The notes under the pieces were generated by a model that saw only the letters and a program-made list of their open reading frames with translations, was not told the DNA's origin and ran no database searches. From Owenia fusiformis (Eukaryota; Annelida; Polychaeta; Sabellida; Oweniidae), in NCBI GenBank assembly GCA_903813345.2, contig CAIIXF020000006.1:40248848-40312847 (forward strand): DNA of 64,000 nucleotides. The letters run 5' to 3'. Below, piece after piece: positions 34,430-46,400 of this stretch; position 1 is the first letter of the stretch, and each line of letters starts with the position of its first letter. The position numbers were made by a program, and so were the translations under genes.

Positions 34430-37257
34430 CAATCACATTTTTATAATTCTCGATATGAACTAACAGTCTTTAGATTGTATTTTAGCGATTTTGTTTGATT
34501 CTGTAAAATGCACGTGGATTTAGATGACGACATGTTTAGTTTTTAAAGTCTAAACAGCATTGTTATATTAATGAACCTATTAACTTTGATAATAATAAAA
34601 CACCACAAATGTGTATGGATAATAAAACGAGTTTTATTTGTATGTGTTGAATCTAACAGACACGGGTTTGCAGTACGCAAAGTATGATACACGAACACAG
34701 TTGTGTTGACATTGTTATGATTGAGTGCAATCTATGCCTAATGGGTTACTTCAATTTGATTGAATTATTCAAACTATTGAGCACTTTCAAGATATATCAT
34801 AGTCGGGATTTTAAATAGTTATGTTCAATAACCTAGTATAGATATATCTATCAAATGTAACTAATAAAACGTAAGGTACAGACGCAAGATAATCAAAGAG
34901 GCTGGAAACTCCGTTGCAGTGCTAGTCTTCAACATGATTCTATTCCGAGACACTGAATGGGAGTTTGGGTTGGAAGCTAACACTCAATTAGCACAAATTA
35001 ACCACCACCACAATAATACTTTCATGAAATGAAAAAGCAAAAAAATCACATTTACCTTATATTTAAAATCATCTGTACAAAGGATATTTGAACATGTTCG
35101 TTAAAGAGCACTTGTTACTTATAAAAACCTTAATGAATTTTGAAATGAAATCATTACATTGTTTAATTTTACGTATATCTCACGAATTTCAATCACAGGG
35201 ACAACGTACATTCGAGTTGACAAAGCACATTTCTGATTTTTTTTGAATTGCAATAAATACTTGAACAGTTATTAATCTCCACGCGTCCTAAATTGTGTAG
35301 TTTAGAGAGACATATTCTCATAAAAATAGTCGACACTCTTACACGACAGACGAGAAAATGATCAAAGGAAATGTGTGAAAAAACAACATTTTTCAACTGA
35401 CCTATTATATGGATAGATGAACCACGACAAAAAATCGAGCACCGTGTGAAAATCTTTTAACGTTATTAGAAAGTTAAGGCTTCCCAAACGAATACATACA
35501 AAATCAAACTTGAACTCCTTAATGCATTGCTCGGACATTTTTTCTTAAAACCTACACCAAATATACACTGATATACTGAGGCCCGGGTATACATGTACAG
35601 TAAAATAAAGTTTCTCGTGTTTTGTTACATCTTTATTCACTCATTTGCATGAATAAGTAGCTAAGATAGTAACATATACACTAGGCATTACCAACATTAG
35701 TACACTGGGGGATTATTAAACATTTTATAACGTATTCTTTGCTTCAAATCGGTTAAAAGTGACACCGTACATCCAAAGTGTACGACGGCGTGTTTTGTCA
35801 GTGTACGTTGTCGATGGTTAGGCGTGTACTTATTAAGTACACCCCCCCCGGCCCCATTTATCATGTTGTCAGTTTGTTAATATATGTCGAAATATCGCCG
35901 GGTTTGGAATGTCAGCCTTTAAACACCAACAAGACCAAAACCGTTTGGTACCCGTATCTACATGTATCTAGAAGTGTCACAACGGGTAAATAGGTTTTCC
36001 ATGTAGTGCTTTTAATACTTTAGAAGCCATGTCAAATGCAATGGTGCGTATAGTAGTTTAAAGGTGCAACAATTAGTGCATGGGGGCATTCAATAATCAT
36101 GGACCAGTGTCAAAATATATTCAAGTTTGGATATTTCATCAAGACTAACATACATTTTTATTTTCTCCAAAGAAACCTCCTGGATGAACGTTATTTCAGC
36201 TGATGATTCCTCTTGAAACCTGGTGAATCTTAAAATCTAAGTGGGACTCCCTCTATAGAAGCTTTAGACTGAATTTACACTTCTTCATGCTGAAATTGAT
36301 AGTTTATCCGTACATTTTAAGAAAAAATGTATGTCAAGGAAGATGTTAAGCCAAATGTTGACCTGATAGCTCAGAAAAAATATTCGAATTTCTCTAGACA
36401 GTCCTTGTTGCCCCAAGTATATGTACAGTGGCCGTTTAAGAGCCATGGATGTAAAGCTTAGGGCAAAAACTTTCTAAATGAACCATTTTTAGAAAAAATA
36501 GGAAGAATATAGTCCTGTAAACTACTTTACTTTATTCGTTAATTTTTTACTGTGAGGTAGGATCATAGGCAAAGGCCGATAGGAATAATTTTAAATAAAG
36601 ATGGCATATGGTGATGTTATTTATAAATATTCTCTTGCGAACTCCTATGCAGTGTCTCGGTATAGACACTGCGGCGGGCAGATTATGAAATCCCCAAAAT
36701 TTGGGGAAGATAGTCCCCCTTTTTGTCACAGATGTACTTGTTTTTCACACAACTTATAAAATATATGTTCTTTTATGTTCATCAATAATTATTTTGTCAA
36801 AATATTCCAAAATCAATGAAATATAAGAGCAAATCCCCGCGGAAGGAATTCTGAGTAAAAGTTGTGTTGATAAAAGTTTACCGCACGTGTTGTTTATTAG
36901 TTAATACGCGCGATTGAACCAATGAAATTGTCTAAATTTTACAATCACGCGACCTGAGCATGGGACTAGAACCAATCACGGCAGTTGTTTATTACGATGT
37001 TACCATGCTTACGGTGAGGCACCTGCCCGCCGCAGTGATATATCACTGCACGGGAGTTCGATTCTCTTGGAGAAAAAGATAATACCGAATTCTGTTGGTG
37101 CTGCCATCTTTATATCGGCCGAGAACCTATGGTAGGAATTTTACCTAAAAATGAGTCCTTATGTTGGCGTACTGATATTTAATAATCGAGACGCAAACTC
37201 CTTGTTAAATAAAGTGTCATGATGAGGGTTATGTGGGGGAACGAAGAAATAAAGTAA
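34430..37257. other. Intergenic region between peptide copy B and HMCES
   Basis: No gene recognised; AT-rich. Two facing GC-rich pieces, CACTGCGGCGGGCAG (about 36666) and CTGCCCGCCGCAGTG (about 37024), form an inverted repeat about 370 bp apart that may be the ends of a small element. Confidence 0.45.
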
Positions 37258-37457
37258 TTGTTTGGGCTAATTCGCTCGAAAATGGCGATATGTACCCCAT
37301 AACCAGAACTTTAATTTTGTCAATTTTTCAATGAATTACCGTAGTGACACCTAGATAGACTTCCGGTTTGGACAAGTTTGAACAAAAATATTTTTCTGCT
37401 TATAAAACATCGTTTAAAACTCTTTTCAGGCATTCGTTCTGAGATTCTACATCAACT
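37258..37457 (+). promoter_or_regulatory. HMCES upstream region, partly repeat-derived
   Basis: 37262-37375 matches the right inner arm of the 26.4-28.6 kb element (GGGCTAATTCGC, AAAATGGCGATAT, GAATTACCGTAGT, ACTTCCGG). It ends about 80 bp before the HMCES ATG and brings an ACTTCCGG motif of the ETS-site type. Promoter role is inferred from position only. Confidence 0.4.
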
Positions 37458-40400
37458 ATGTGCGGAAGAACAGTATGGTGAGTAAATGTATCTTACTTTG
37501 TTAGATCAGCATTGCGATTAATAATTGATAATGTCTGAATATAATCTATTATCGCCCAATTTTTATTTTTGTTGTTATTTTTATTTATTTTGAAGTGATG
37601 ATGATGATGATGTTGTTATCTATTTTAGTACAGTATGTTTGGATCTTGTTGTTGTTATATATTTCAGTATGCTTGCGCCTGAAGATGTTTGCAGAGCTTG
37701 CACTCATAGAAACAAACAAGGCAAGAAAACCAAACCACAATGGCGGGATGCACCTGGGGGTCAGCAGTACAATACATCATATAATATGTCTCCTGGATCT
37801 CACACGTAAGTCAGGATGATATTATAAATTTTTTACATACTTTATTGGTGGGATTGCATGTATGCTTGACTTGACTTGATATACTGTAATTTTACTTGGC
37901 TTTAAAAATTTCGAAGTGTCTGGAGAACCTTAACTTTTAAGGCTCTTTAGCCAAAATGCTAAAGAGCCTTAAAATTTAAAGCTATTTAGCTGTAAACATA
38001 GTATTTTGGCTAGAGAGCCTTTGTATTTATAATCCGTGTTTATTTTGTTTTTTATTGATGTTTTCGTAATCTAAACAAAAAAACAACAGTCTCAAAAGTT
38101 TTTCAACCAAGAATGCCAATAAAAATATCACACATGTATAGTCAGCATAGAGTTCCGAAAATGTTTACAATTATGTAAAAACCACTCTGGTGTAGTGGTA
38201 ATGGTGTTCGCTTTGCACTTCTGCTGCATGGGTTTCGATTCCACATTGGAGCACTTTTTTGTTATGAAAAACAAGCCGGAAGTTTGTTCTCTGAGGTCCG
38301 GTAATTATGTATACAATTTTTTCTAGAATTTTTGGGCTTGCTCCATCTTAACGCAGTTTATCGTGAATGCAGGGACATCAGCCCCCCAGGGACATCACAG
38401 AATACACTTCAAAATCTATAGCCTATTAGATTTTAATGCTGTTTTTTAGGATTTTCCATCAGCTGACAAGATATTTTTGGACAACTTTTTGCAAAAACTT
38501 CCACTCAAAAGTCCTTCATTTGTATGTATCAACGATTTTAGGCTAGCATCAAATTCATCAATAAATGTGACTCTGAGACATTTTACGTGATTGCCTGGTC
38601 CCGGGGGGTTCACTTCAAATAATTTGGGTAGGTATGTGCAGCACAGGCAATTTTGGTTTTGAGCATAAAACATGGAACTTGGCCAATCTGAGAGGAAAAA
38701 AATATGGAAAATTGTCTGAGAAGTACTCTTTTTAAGTCAAAATTCAGTTTTTCTACAGAAAATTATATTAAATTTGTTAAATCAGTTGCTGAAGCCTGGA
38801 AAAAATGACTAGAAAAGTTGATTTTTTAGTCATTTATTAGTCTCAGAGGAATTTAACATGGAAACCTTCAATCTTAAGAGGAAATATACATGGAAAAAAT
38901 GCTCAAAATGGGGGTCTTTGGGGCGGCACATACATGTAGGTATTAAGAAGAATATTGGAGTGAACCCCCCGGTGTCTGGTCTTACACCTTTTCTGGTGAA
39001 CCTATTTACGATATATGCATGGAGGTCCATTCAAAGTCGACGTTTGAACCTTTAAAAGGCCAAATTTAGACTGAGGATTGAAAAGGTTTTAAGAACTTTT
39101 ATTTTATGGACTATTATGGAATTCGCAATAATAACTTGAACTGGTTCAGATCCTGGCTTGTGGGAAGATCACAACAGGTAGTGCTCGATGGTGAATCAAG
39201 TTCGAAAACTCCAGTAAAATCAGGAGTTCCTCAAGGAACAGTTCTTGGACCACTCTGTTTCCTTGTTTATATCAATGATATGGGCAATAACCTATCATCC
39301 TCAGCCAGTCTTAAAGGGATAATAACCTCAAGTAAAAACTATGATTTATCAGAATAATAAGTCTATAATCAAAAACATGACCCGGGTATGAGCGACGATC
39401 TTCTTATGCATCGGCAGATATATTGGAATTAATTTTGAGGTATTGGATCTTCACTTGGATTATGGAGGTCGCCATAACCTACCTATGAATATTCATGAGC
39501 GGCGTCACTGCGACTCGACAAATTCCAGCATTTTGATTGGCCTGAAAAATGCGCATGCGCAATTGTAGCGGGGCGGCCACATTGAAAAATATTACGAACT
39601 TTTTAACAAGAAAATGGAGCAATTTGAAGATTTTGACGATGTATTTGGCATATTGACATACTATAATACAGGCCTGTCAACTGTCCCGCAATTTGCGTAT
39701 TTGTCACGCATTTGCTGAAGAATTTGAAGTCACGCCAGTTATTTTTGCGTGACAGAAAATGTCACGCAAATACGCATTTTACCTGGTAATTGTCAAGCAA
39801 AAATATTTCTGTAGAAAAATGTCTAAAAAAGATCGTCTACACAGCAAAAATACGAACGCCGGAAAAAAAAGTACGCAATTCGTTCGGACTTATCACGCGA
39901 ATTACGTATATGTCACGCATTCCGTTAGAAATTTTTCGTACCAACCTCCCCCCCCCCCCCCCCCGTTGATGGATGTTAGAAACGCGAGCGTAGCGAGCGC
40001 GAAAAATTTGAGGTGTTCAAAATTTGGCAAGATGTAATAAAATTTAAACCAAGGTGTTCAAAATTTGGATAAAGGTGTTCAGATTTGGACCAAGGTGTCC
40101 ACATTTTGAGGGGAGGTGTTCAACATTTCCAAGTCACTCATGTTAGGTGTTCCCAAGTTGACAGGCCTGTATAATATGATATCACCTGTTCGAGAAAAAC
40201 ATGACCATGTTCACATCAATACTTACAATTCATAGAATTAACTCCCAAAGTGCCAATCAAAACCAAAAACTGACCAACTCGTGAACGTTGGTTACCGACA
40301 TGACAGGAAAATGCGTTAATTTTATGTTGACAATCAATTCTCTCGATCGTTTTGCTTGAAGATTAAACATATTCGGATCTTTTATTTAATAAAATGACGA

Positions 40401-43400
40401 ATGGCAGATATTAATTGGATTTTTGACACTCTGTTATAAATATAAGGCAGAACTGATAATGTATTCCCCGTCATGAATGATCGCGATCGATGACGCAAGG
40501 TTCGTCATTTGGATCACCATGGAGGTGTATTTTTGTTGTATTTACAGTAGACAACAAACAATTTAAAGGCTCGTAGACCTAGTATGTTATATTTATTTCA
40601 CAAATATGGTATTAAGTTATAAAGCTATTAAAGACATACGATACGCAGGCCTGTCAACTGTCCCGCAATTTGCGTATTTGTCACGCATTTGCTGAAGAAT
40701 TTGAAGTCACGCCAGTTTTTTTTGCGTGACACAAAATGTCACGCAAATACGCATTTTACCTGGTAATTCGGATTTGTCACGCGAATCCCGTATATGTCAC
40801 GCATGTTCATTGGAAATTTTCGTACCAAAGGTGTTCAAAATTTGGACAAAAGTGTTCAGATTTGGACTTCGGTGTCCAACATTTGTAAGTCACTCATATT
40901 AGGTGGTCCCAAGTTGACAGCCCTGGATACGATACAATACGATACAATTCAAAAAGTTTTTTCAAAATGGCATCGACCTAACCGGCACATGGCCTGGTTC
41001 AGTTCTCTTTTTGGGACCGGATTGCTCGCCTTGAATCCGTTTTCTTTGGTTTCTTGTGAGAGAATATGTATGGTATGGCAACTGCCCAAACGACAGTGAG
41101 ATTCCATTGTCGATAACGACAGTGTTATTTCTGTTGCCGATAGCAAACTGTCGTGGGTAAACCCGGAAGTAAAATTGTGTTCAATCTACGCCGTTTGAGG
41201 AGAAAATCAGCTAAAACAACTTGCCCCGCGTGTCTAGAACCATCATCACTGTAGCGTCTATATAATCAATACTTACTTGAAATATCCTGACATCGAACTA
41301 AATAAACCACTCTAACTTCAGTTGTTATTCATTTTTATTCACCAATCTATTTTGAAGAGCTTTTGAAGAGCGATTTCAGCATTTGAGGCAATCTGCGCCA
41401 GTTCCTCTTGATTCGGAATCTAGTTCATGCGCATTAGAATGAATAATTTGATTGGCTTAATTCCAAAAACACATGTGCGCACTTGTAAATTATTTCAAAC
41501 TACTAGGCATGCGTGAAGAGTTGAAGCAAAAACGAAACTGCTGCAGATTACCCTACTTATTCGATGGCGGAATTAGAAAATTCTTTATTCAAAATGTTTT
41601 CCCGTATTGGGGAGAAAAAACACAACCCCAGGATAGATATAGGACGACAAACAAGACAATAATAAGTAGGAATCTTTGATTGTTAAAAGCCGTGCATGAA
41701 ACTTTTCAGAAACTATAGTAAGTGACACTGTTTTAAATGTGTTCTATTCCCCGGGGATTCGGTCCACGACAACGACAGCTGGTTTGAACTGTCGACAGAT
41801 TTTAATTCTACCGTCACCAGCCGACTGTCGTACTGTCGTTCAGGCATTTCTTTTAAAGTCCTTATCCCAAGTCTAGCTCTATCAGTGGAAATATTTGAAC
41901 AATTTACCGCACAACACATAGGCATTTTCCTTTGTTGTGAATGCTTTCAAGATGGCGACTCAGGTCGCAGAAACGTCACACTTCCGGTCTACATCCGGGT
42001 CTCTGAGGGAAATATGGCGAGCCCCGTCAAACAGACAACTGGGTCACTGGGTCAATTTATGATTTTTATTTTCAATATTATACAAAAACTAACACATAAC
42101 AAGATTTTAAACTTATTGCATTTTATTCAGTAGTATTGTAACTACATATAATGATGATTAGAATACCTGACATTATTTCCGCTTTAAGCTATTTGCTGAC
42201 GACAGCCTTTTATTCATGACAGTTGAAAACAAGCAAGATGCATTAACACTACAGGAGAATCTTGATAAACTGGTCTCTTGGGCATCAACATGGCAAATGA
42301 AATTCCATCCATCAAAATGCTATGTGCTAAATATTCACAAAGGTAAATCCCCTATCATTCACAATTACACCATGCTAGGGGAAAACCTTAAGTCGGTAAC
42401 ACACATCCCATACCTAGGTATTGACATCACAAATAACTTACGCTGGACTACACATATTCAAACTATTGTATCCAAAGCCAATAAGGAGCTTGGATTCCGC
42501 AGGCGCAACCTCCATCAATGCCCTGAAAAAGTGAAGGCTCAGGCGTATAAGTCACTAGTCCGGCCTAATTTAGAGTATGCCAGCTCGGCATGGGATCCAT
42601 ACTGACAAAAAGATATTGATATGTTGGAACAGGTACAGAGAAGAGCAGCCAGGTTTGTAACCAAATGTCACTCAAGGGAACCAGGCTGCGTCACCAAAGC
42701 TCTTCAAGACCTACAGTGGGAGCCACTGAAGGAGCGTCGAGAGGCTGCTAGAGTTTTCCTTTTCTACAAAGGAAAGCAGAACCTAGCAGCCATCGACGTG
42801 CCTCCATACTTCCGCCAACAGATCAATACCAACACTAGGCTGTATCATCCTTCTAAGTTCATACAACCATCAACTAGAACGGGTGCATACAAATTTAGCT
42901 ATTTCCCTAGGACTTAGCTAAATGGAACACTCTACCTGGTGACATCTTAGACTGTGACAGTCTTAGTAGTTTTAAATCATCATACTATGCCTATGTCAAT
43001 AACTGCAATTAAATAGGTGTGTTTTTAATATAAAAGGTTCCCAGTGCACAGCAACAAGCCTGCACTACTGGTAAAGAGGGGTGATGTCAACGCGGTAGCC
43101 TGACAGGTGCCCCAGGGTATTTCAAAATAAATGGACTTCCTAGGGGGGTACAGAGGAAGGTTCCTTTCAATTTTAAAATCAAATGCATACTGCATACAGA
43201 TCATATACATACCATATTAGCAGATATCGGACAAATTCAAAAAGAAATAATATTTGATCATTAAAATCACTGATTATTAAACCGTATCTGTATGCTTTAA
43301 CTGCACTTGCCTTGACATTAACTGTACTCACCTTATATGCTTGACATGATATAATTGTGCTTGTTATTGAGCATTATTGTCCATATGCCTGACTTTATAT

Positions 43401-46400
43401 GTTTGCATTTTTTCTTCATACACCACCAATTGATGGCTAATATTTATTTTCAGGCCTGTTTTGATTTCTAGTCAACACTTTGATTCAGTCTACGAAGGGG
43501 AGAAATGTGAAAGTGAACGACTTATCCAACCAATGCACTGGGGTTTAATACCTCCTTGGTCTAGTGACCCCAAATCTGCAGGTTACAGTATGAGCAACTG
43601 CAGATCTGAGAGTATGTTGGAAAAAAGAAGCTTCAAGATCCCGCTCCAAAAGGGACAGCGCTGTGTTGTTTTAGCCAATGGGTAGCCATTTTTTACATCA
43701 ATATTATTCGTATTTGTTGGAAACATTTTTGACTAAGAATTATTAGCTCACTTTTTCATAAAATAGTTGGCATCTGTGGTAGATCTATGTAACAAAGGGT
43801 TACACTTTTGTAACTGTTTGTCATGATTAATGCATTCTTTTAACATGGATTGATGCATGGACTCTCAACTAATTTAAAGCCCATGATTGATGTAAGAATA
43901 AATAATCTTTATTCGGAGTTTTCAACGATATTTGAAAGTAAATATGTAACATAACATGAGACTAAAAATTAATTTCATGAAAAACTCGATGGAAGTGTTT
44001 ATATTGGTTCATGCATATACAGGGTGATCATTAAGTTCTGGGAATTGGTCTGCCATTTCAAGATTTCTCAACCATTTGAGTTGAAATTTTCAGCAGATGT
44101 ACATTGTATAATTCTGAATTGACAAGCAATGTTTCATAAACATATCACATCTACAATTTATTTTATTGCAATTACAAAAAAAGTGAAAGTGGTTCGCGGG
44201 TCAGAAAATTTTGACTGATGTTAATTTGAAAATTTCCTGCCAAAACATATTCATCTTGCCTAGATGGTTGCTTCAAACTACTTGTACTAGAGACAGAACA
44301 GTACTCTTGAAGTCATTTATTCAGAAGTATTCTTCATTGCCGAGAGGATCATTTCATTTATGATTGTTTCCATTAGCCTGGACACACATGCGTTGTTGAC
44401 AAACTTAGTTCATAAAGATGTGTTCCAGTCCTCCCTTTGGTATCCCTTGAAGTTTTGCTCAAGTCGTTGAAATCAGTCCCTTATTGGAATCAAACTTATG
44501 ACCTCTCATATGATGCTTTAGCACCCCAAAATGTAGTGAAGCCTAATGGTGCTTCATCTGGGGAATATTGCCTGATGAATATGGGGCAGTAATAACTTGT
44601 GTGAACCCCAATTCTTCAAGAGTAGTATGGGCAGCTCGAGTAATGGGAAGGAGCATAGACAAAATGGAAGATAACTCCCCGCTATTTTTAGTCAAGATTG
44701 TGACTTTGAGATGCTGATGAAAGATACGAAAATAGAGCAAAGTACACTCTTATATAACAATACAGATGTTACTTTAGAAACTAAAGATAGAAGTATTTGA
44801 AAATATAAAAAATCACAGAAATATGTCCACCAAATAGGTATTTATTAACTTTACCTTTGGATCAAGCAAAATTTGAATTCATTTTTATTTTACTTGACCC
44901 GCTACGCCATTTGTCATGTTGCTATAGTAACAATAATTATCCATTGTGACATCAGATGACAATGAGACTGTTTGATCTAACCCAAAAACATAATCCCCAT
45001 TTACCTTGAAAATTTCAAGTAAATTGGTTGAAAAATAATGAAATGACAGATAAATTCCCAGAACTTAGTGATCACCCTGTATATTGTTGGATTTCAGTTA
45101 CTTTGAATGGCAAACTGACAAAATATCTGGCAAGAAACAACCATTTTACATTTACACTCTGAGAACAGGAGACCAAAATAAAGAAAAAAACAACAAGGAC
45201 ATTGATACCACGAAAAAAGCTAAAGAAGGTAGAATATAGAACCATTTGGACATATAAACAACAAGTTTTTCATATTTTTGCATTTTCAAATAATTTGAAT
45301 AATAATATTTTAAAAATATAATTTGTAGATCCATTTGTGAACAATCAGTTTTTCCCTTAAAATTTTAGATGAGACCTCACATTCGCTTATACTTTTGAGA
45401 GTTGATGAAAAGGCCAATAATGCTTTTGCTTAGGCCTTGATACATGTGATAATGTTGCATATAAGGTTTGTTTGAATAAAGTAACATATGGTTTTGAACA
45501 GTTATGGTTTTAACGTTACCTGTATGAGTAATGAATCAATTTGTTCAATTGCAGATAGTATGGAAGGAGAAAAGTTACTGTGCATGGCTGGCGTATTTGA
45601 GAAATGGACTCCAAAAGGGGTATGAGTTCAATTTTATTTCATGGCAAAGTTTACCTGGAATATTTATTATTTCATAGTGAAAGTGCTATATTTCTCAGCA
45701 TTTTCCTTGTTTTTTACCTTTATATATGTACTAGAATAGCGTGAATTTTGTAATAACAATGCATCTTGCTGTAATTGTTAAAAATACAGGCAATGTCAAA
45801 TAGCCCAATTAATATGCTTGAAGTTTTCATTGAATTGCCCTCACAGCTGCCTCACTGCCAGTGGAAATTGCTTTCACTCTTGGCAAGAGAATCGAAAAAA
45901 GTTCGCCTAAAGACTAGATGCGAGTGAAAATAAAAAAATAAACTTATTTTGCATCATTAAATATTCAAAATTCAGTCAAAGCGATGTCTTCGAAATCTAT
46001 ATATAAAACTACATCAAAAAGTATGGTTTTAAAAATTGTTCATCAACTTTGAGAATTTAATTTTTTTAAATTTGACTTCTAGGTCAGGGAGATTCCCCAT
46101 AGACCCCATGTTATGAAATCACAAAAAGTAAATATCTTCTTGTATCGGCCAGATTATATTATATTTTCTCATACTGGACATATTTTAATTTGAATTACTA
46201 TTAGATACACAAGGGTGTGTTGAAAATTAAACCTCTAAAACTGATCAAAATTCATATTAAAGGAAACTAAAGTTAAACTATTAAACCTGACCAAAATAAG
46301 CCACCTGGTGGTGAAACTGGTAACTGCCTTCTCGCATCTGAGTCATTGACTTAGTCTATGCCAATGTGTTTACTTGGGCAATCTTGTTTTTTCATTCTTA

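Larger units (their letters stand above)
39315..42183. mobile_element. 2.9 kb TTAA-target element inserted in the LINE
   Basis: TTAA lies on both sides (39311-39314 and 42184-42187). The tips AGGGATAATAACCTC and (inverse) AGCGGAAATAATGTC are similar but imperfect. A TTAA duplication is typical of piggyBac and Kolobok elements. The inside has two CAGGCCTGTCAACT MITEs and no transposase that I recognise. Confidence 0.65.
39080..43010 (+). pseudogene. Non-LTR retrotransposon (LINE) relic split by an insertion
   Basis: The first part (39080-39311) reads a reverse-transcriptase fragment with [20 protein letters not shown]. The second (42184-43010) continues with [37 protein letters not shown] and [19 protein letters not shown], the usual order of motifs after the catalytic ADD. 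Removing 39315-42183 and one TTAA restores a continuous frame across the junction (S-L-K-L-F-A-D-D). There is an in-frame stop at 42603 and a frame break near 42915. 5'-truncated; Jockey/CR1-like by motif style. Confidence 0.8.

Noticed and set aside
34184-34432. 82-residue minus-strand open frame
   Set aside because: It lies opposite peptide exon 3, which has splice borders, matching phase and cysteine spacing on the plus strand.
36960-37080. tRNA gene (GGAGTTCGATTCTC looks like a T-arm)
   Set aside because: No acceptor stem or matching anticodon arm could be drawn; only the B-box-like string supports it.
41470-42133. Small genes around 41.5-42.1 kb
   Set aside because: Overlapping short frames on both strands within the TTAA-flanked element, without family resemblance or splice signals.
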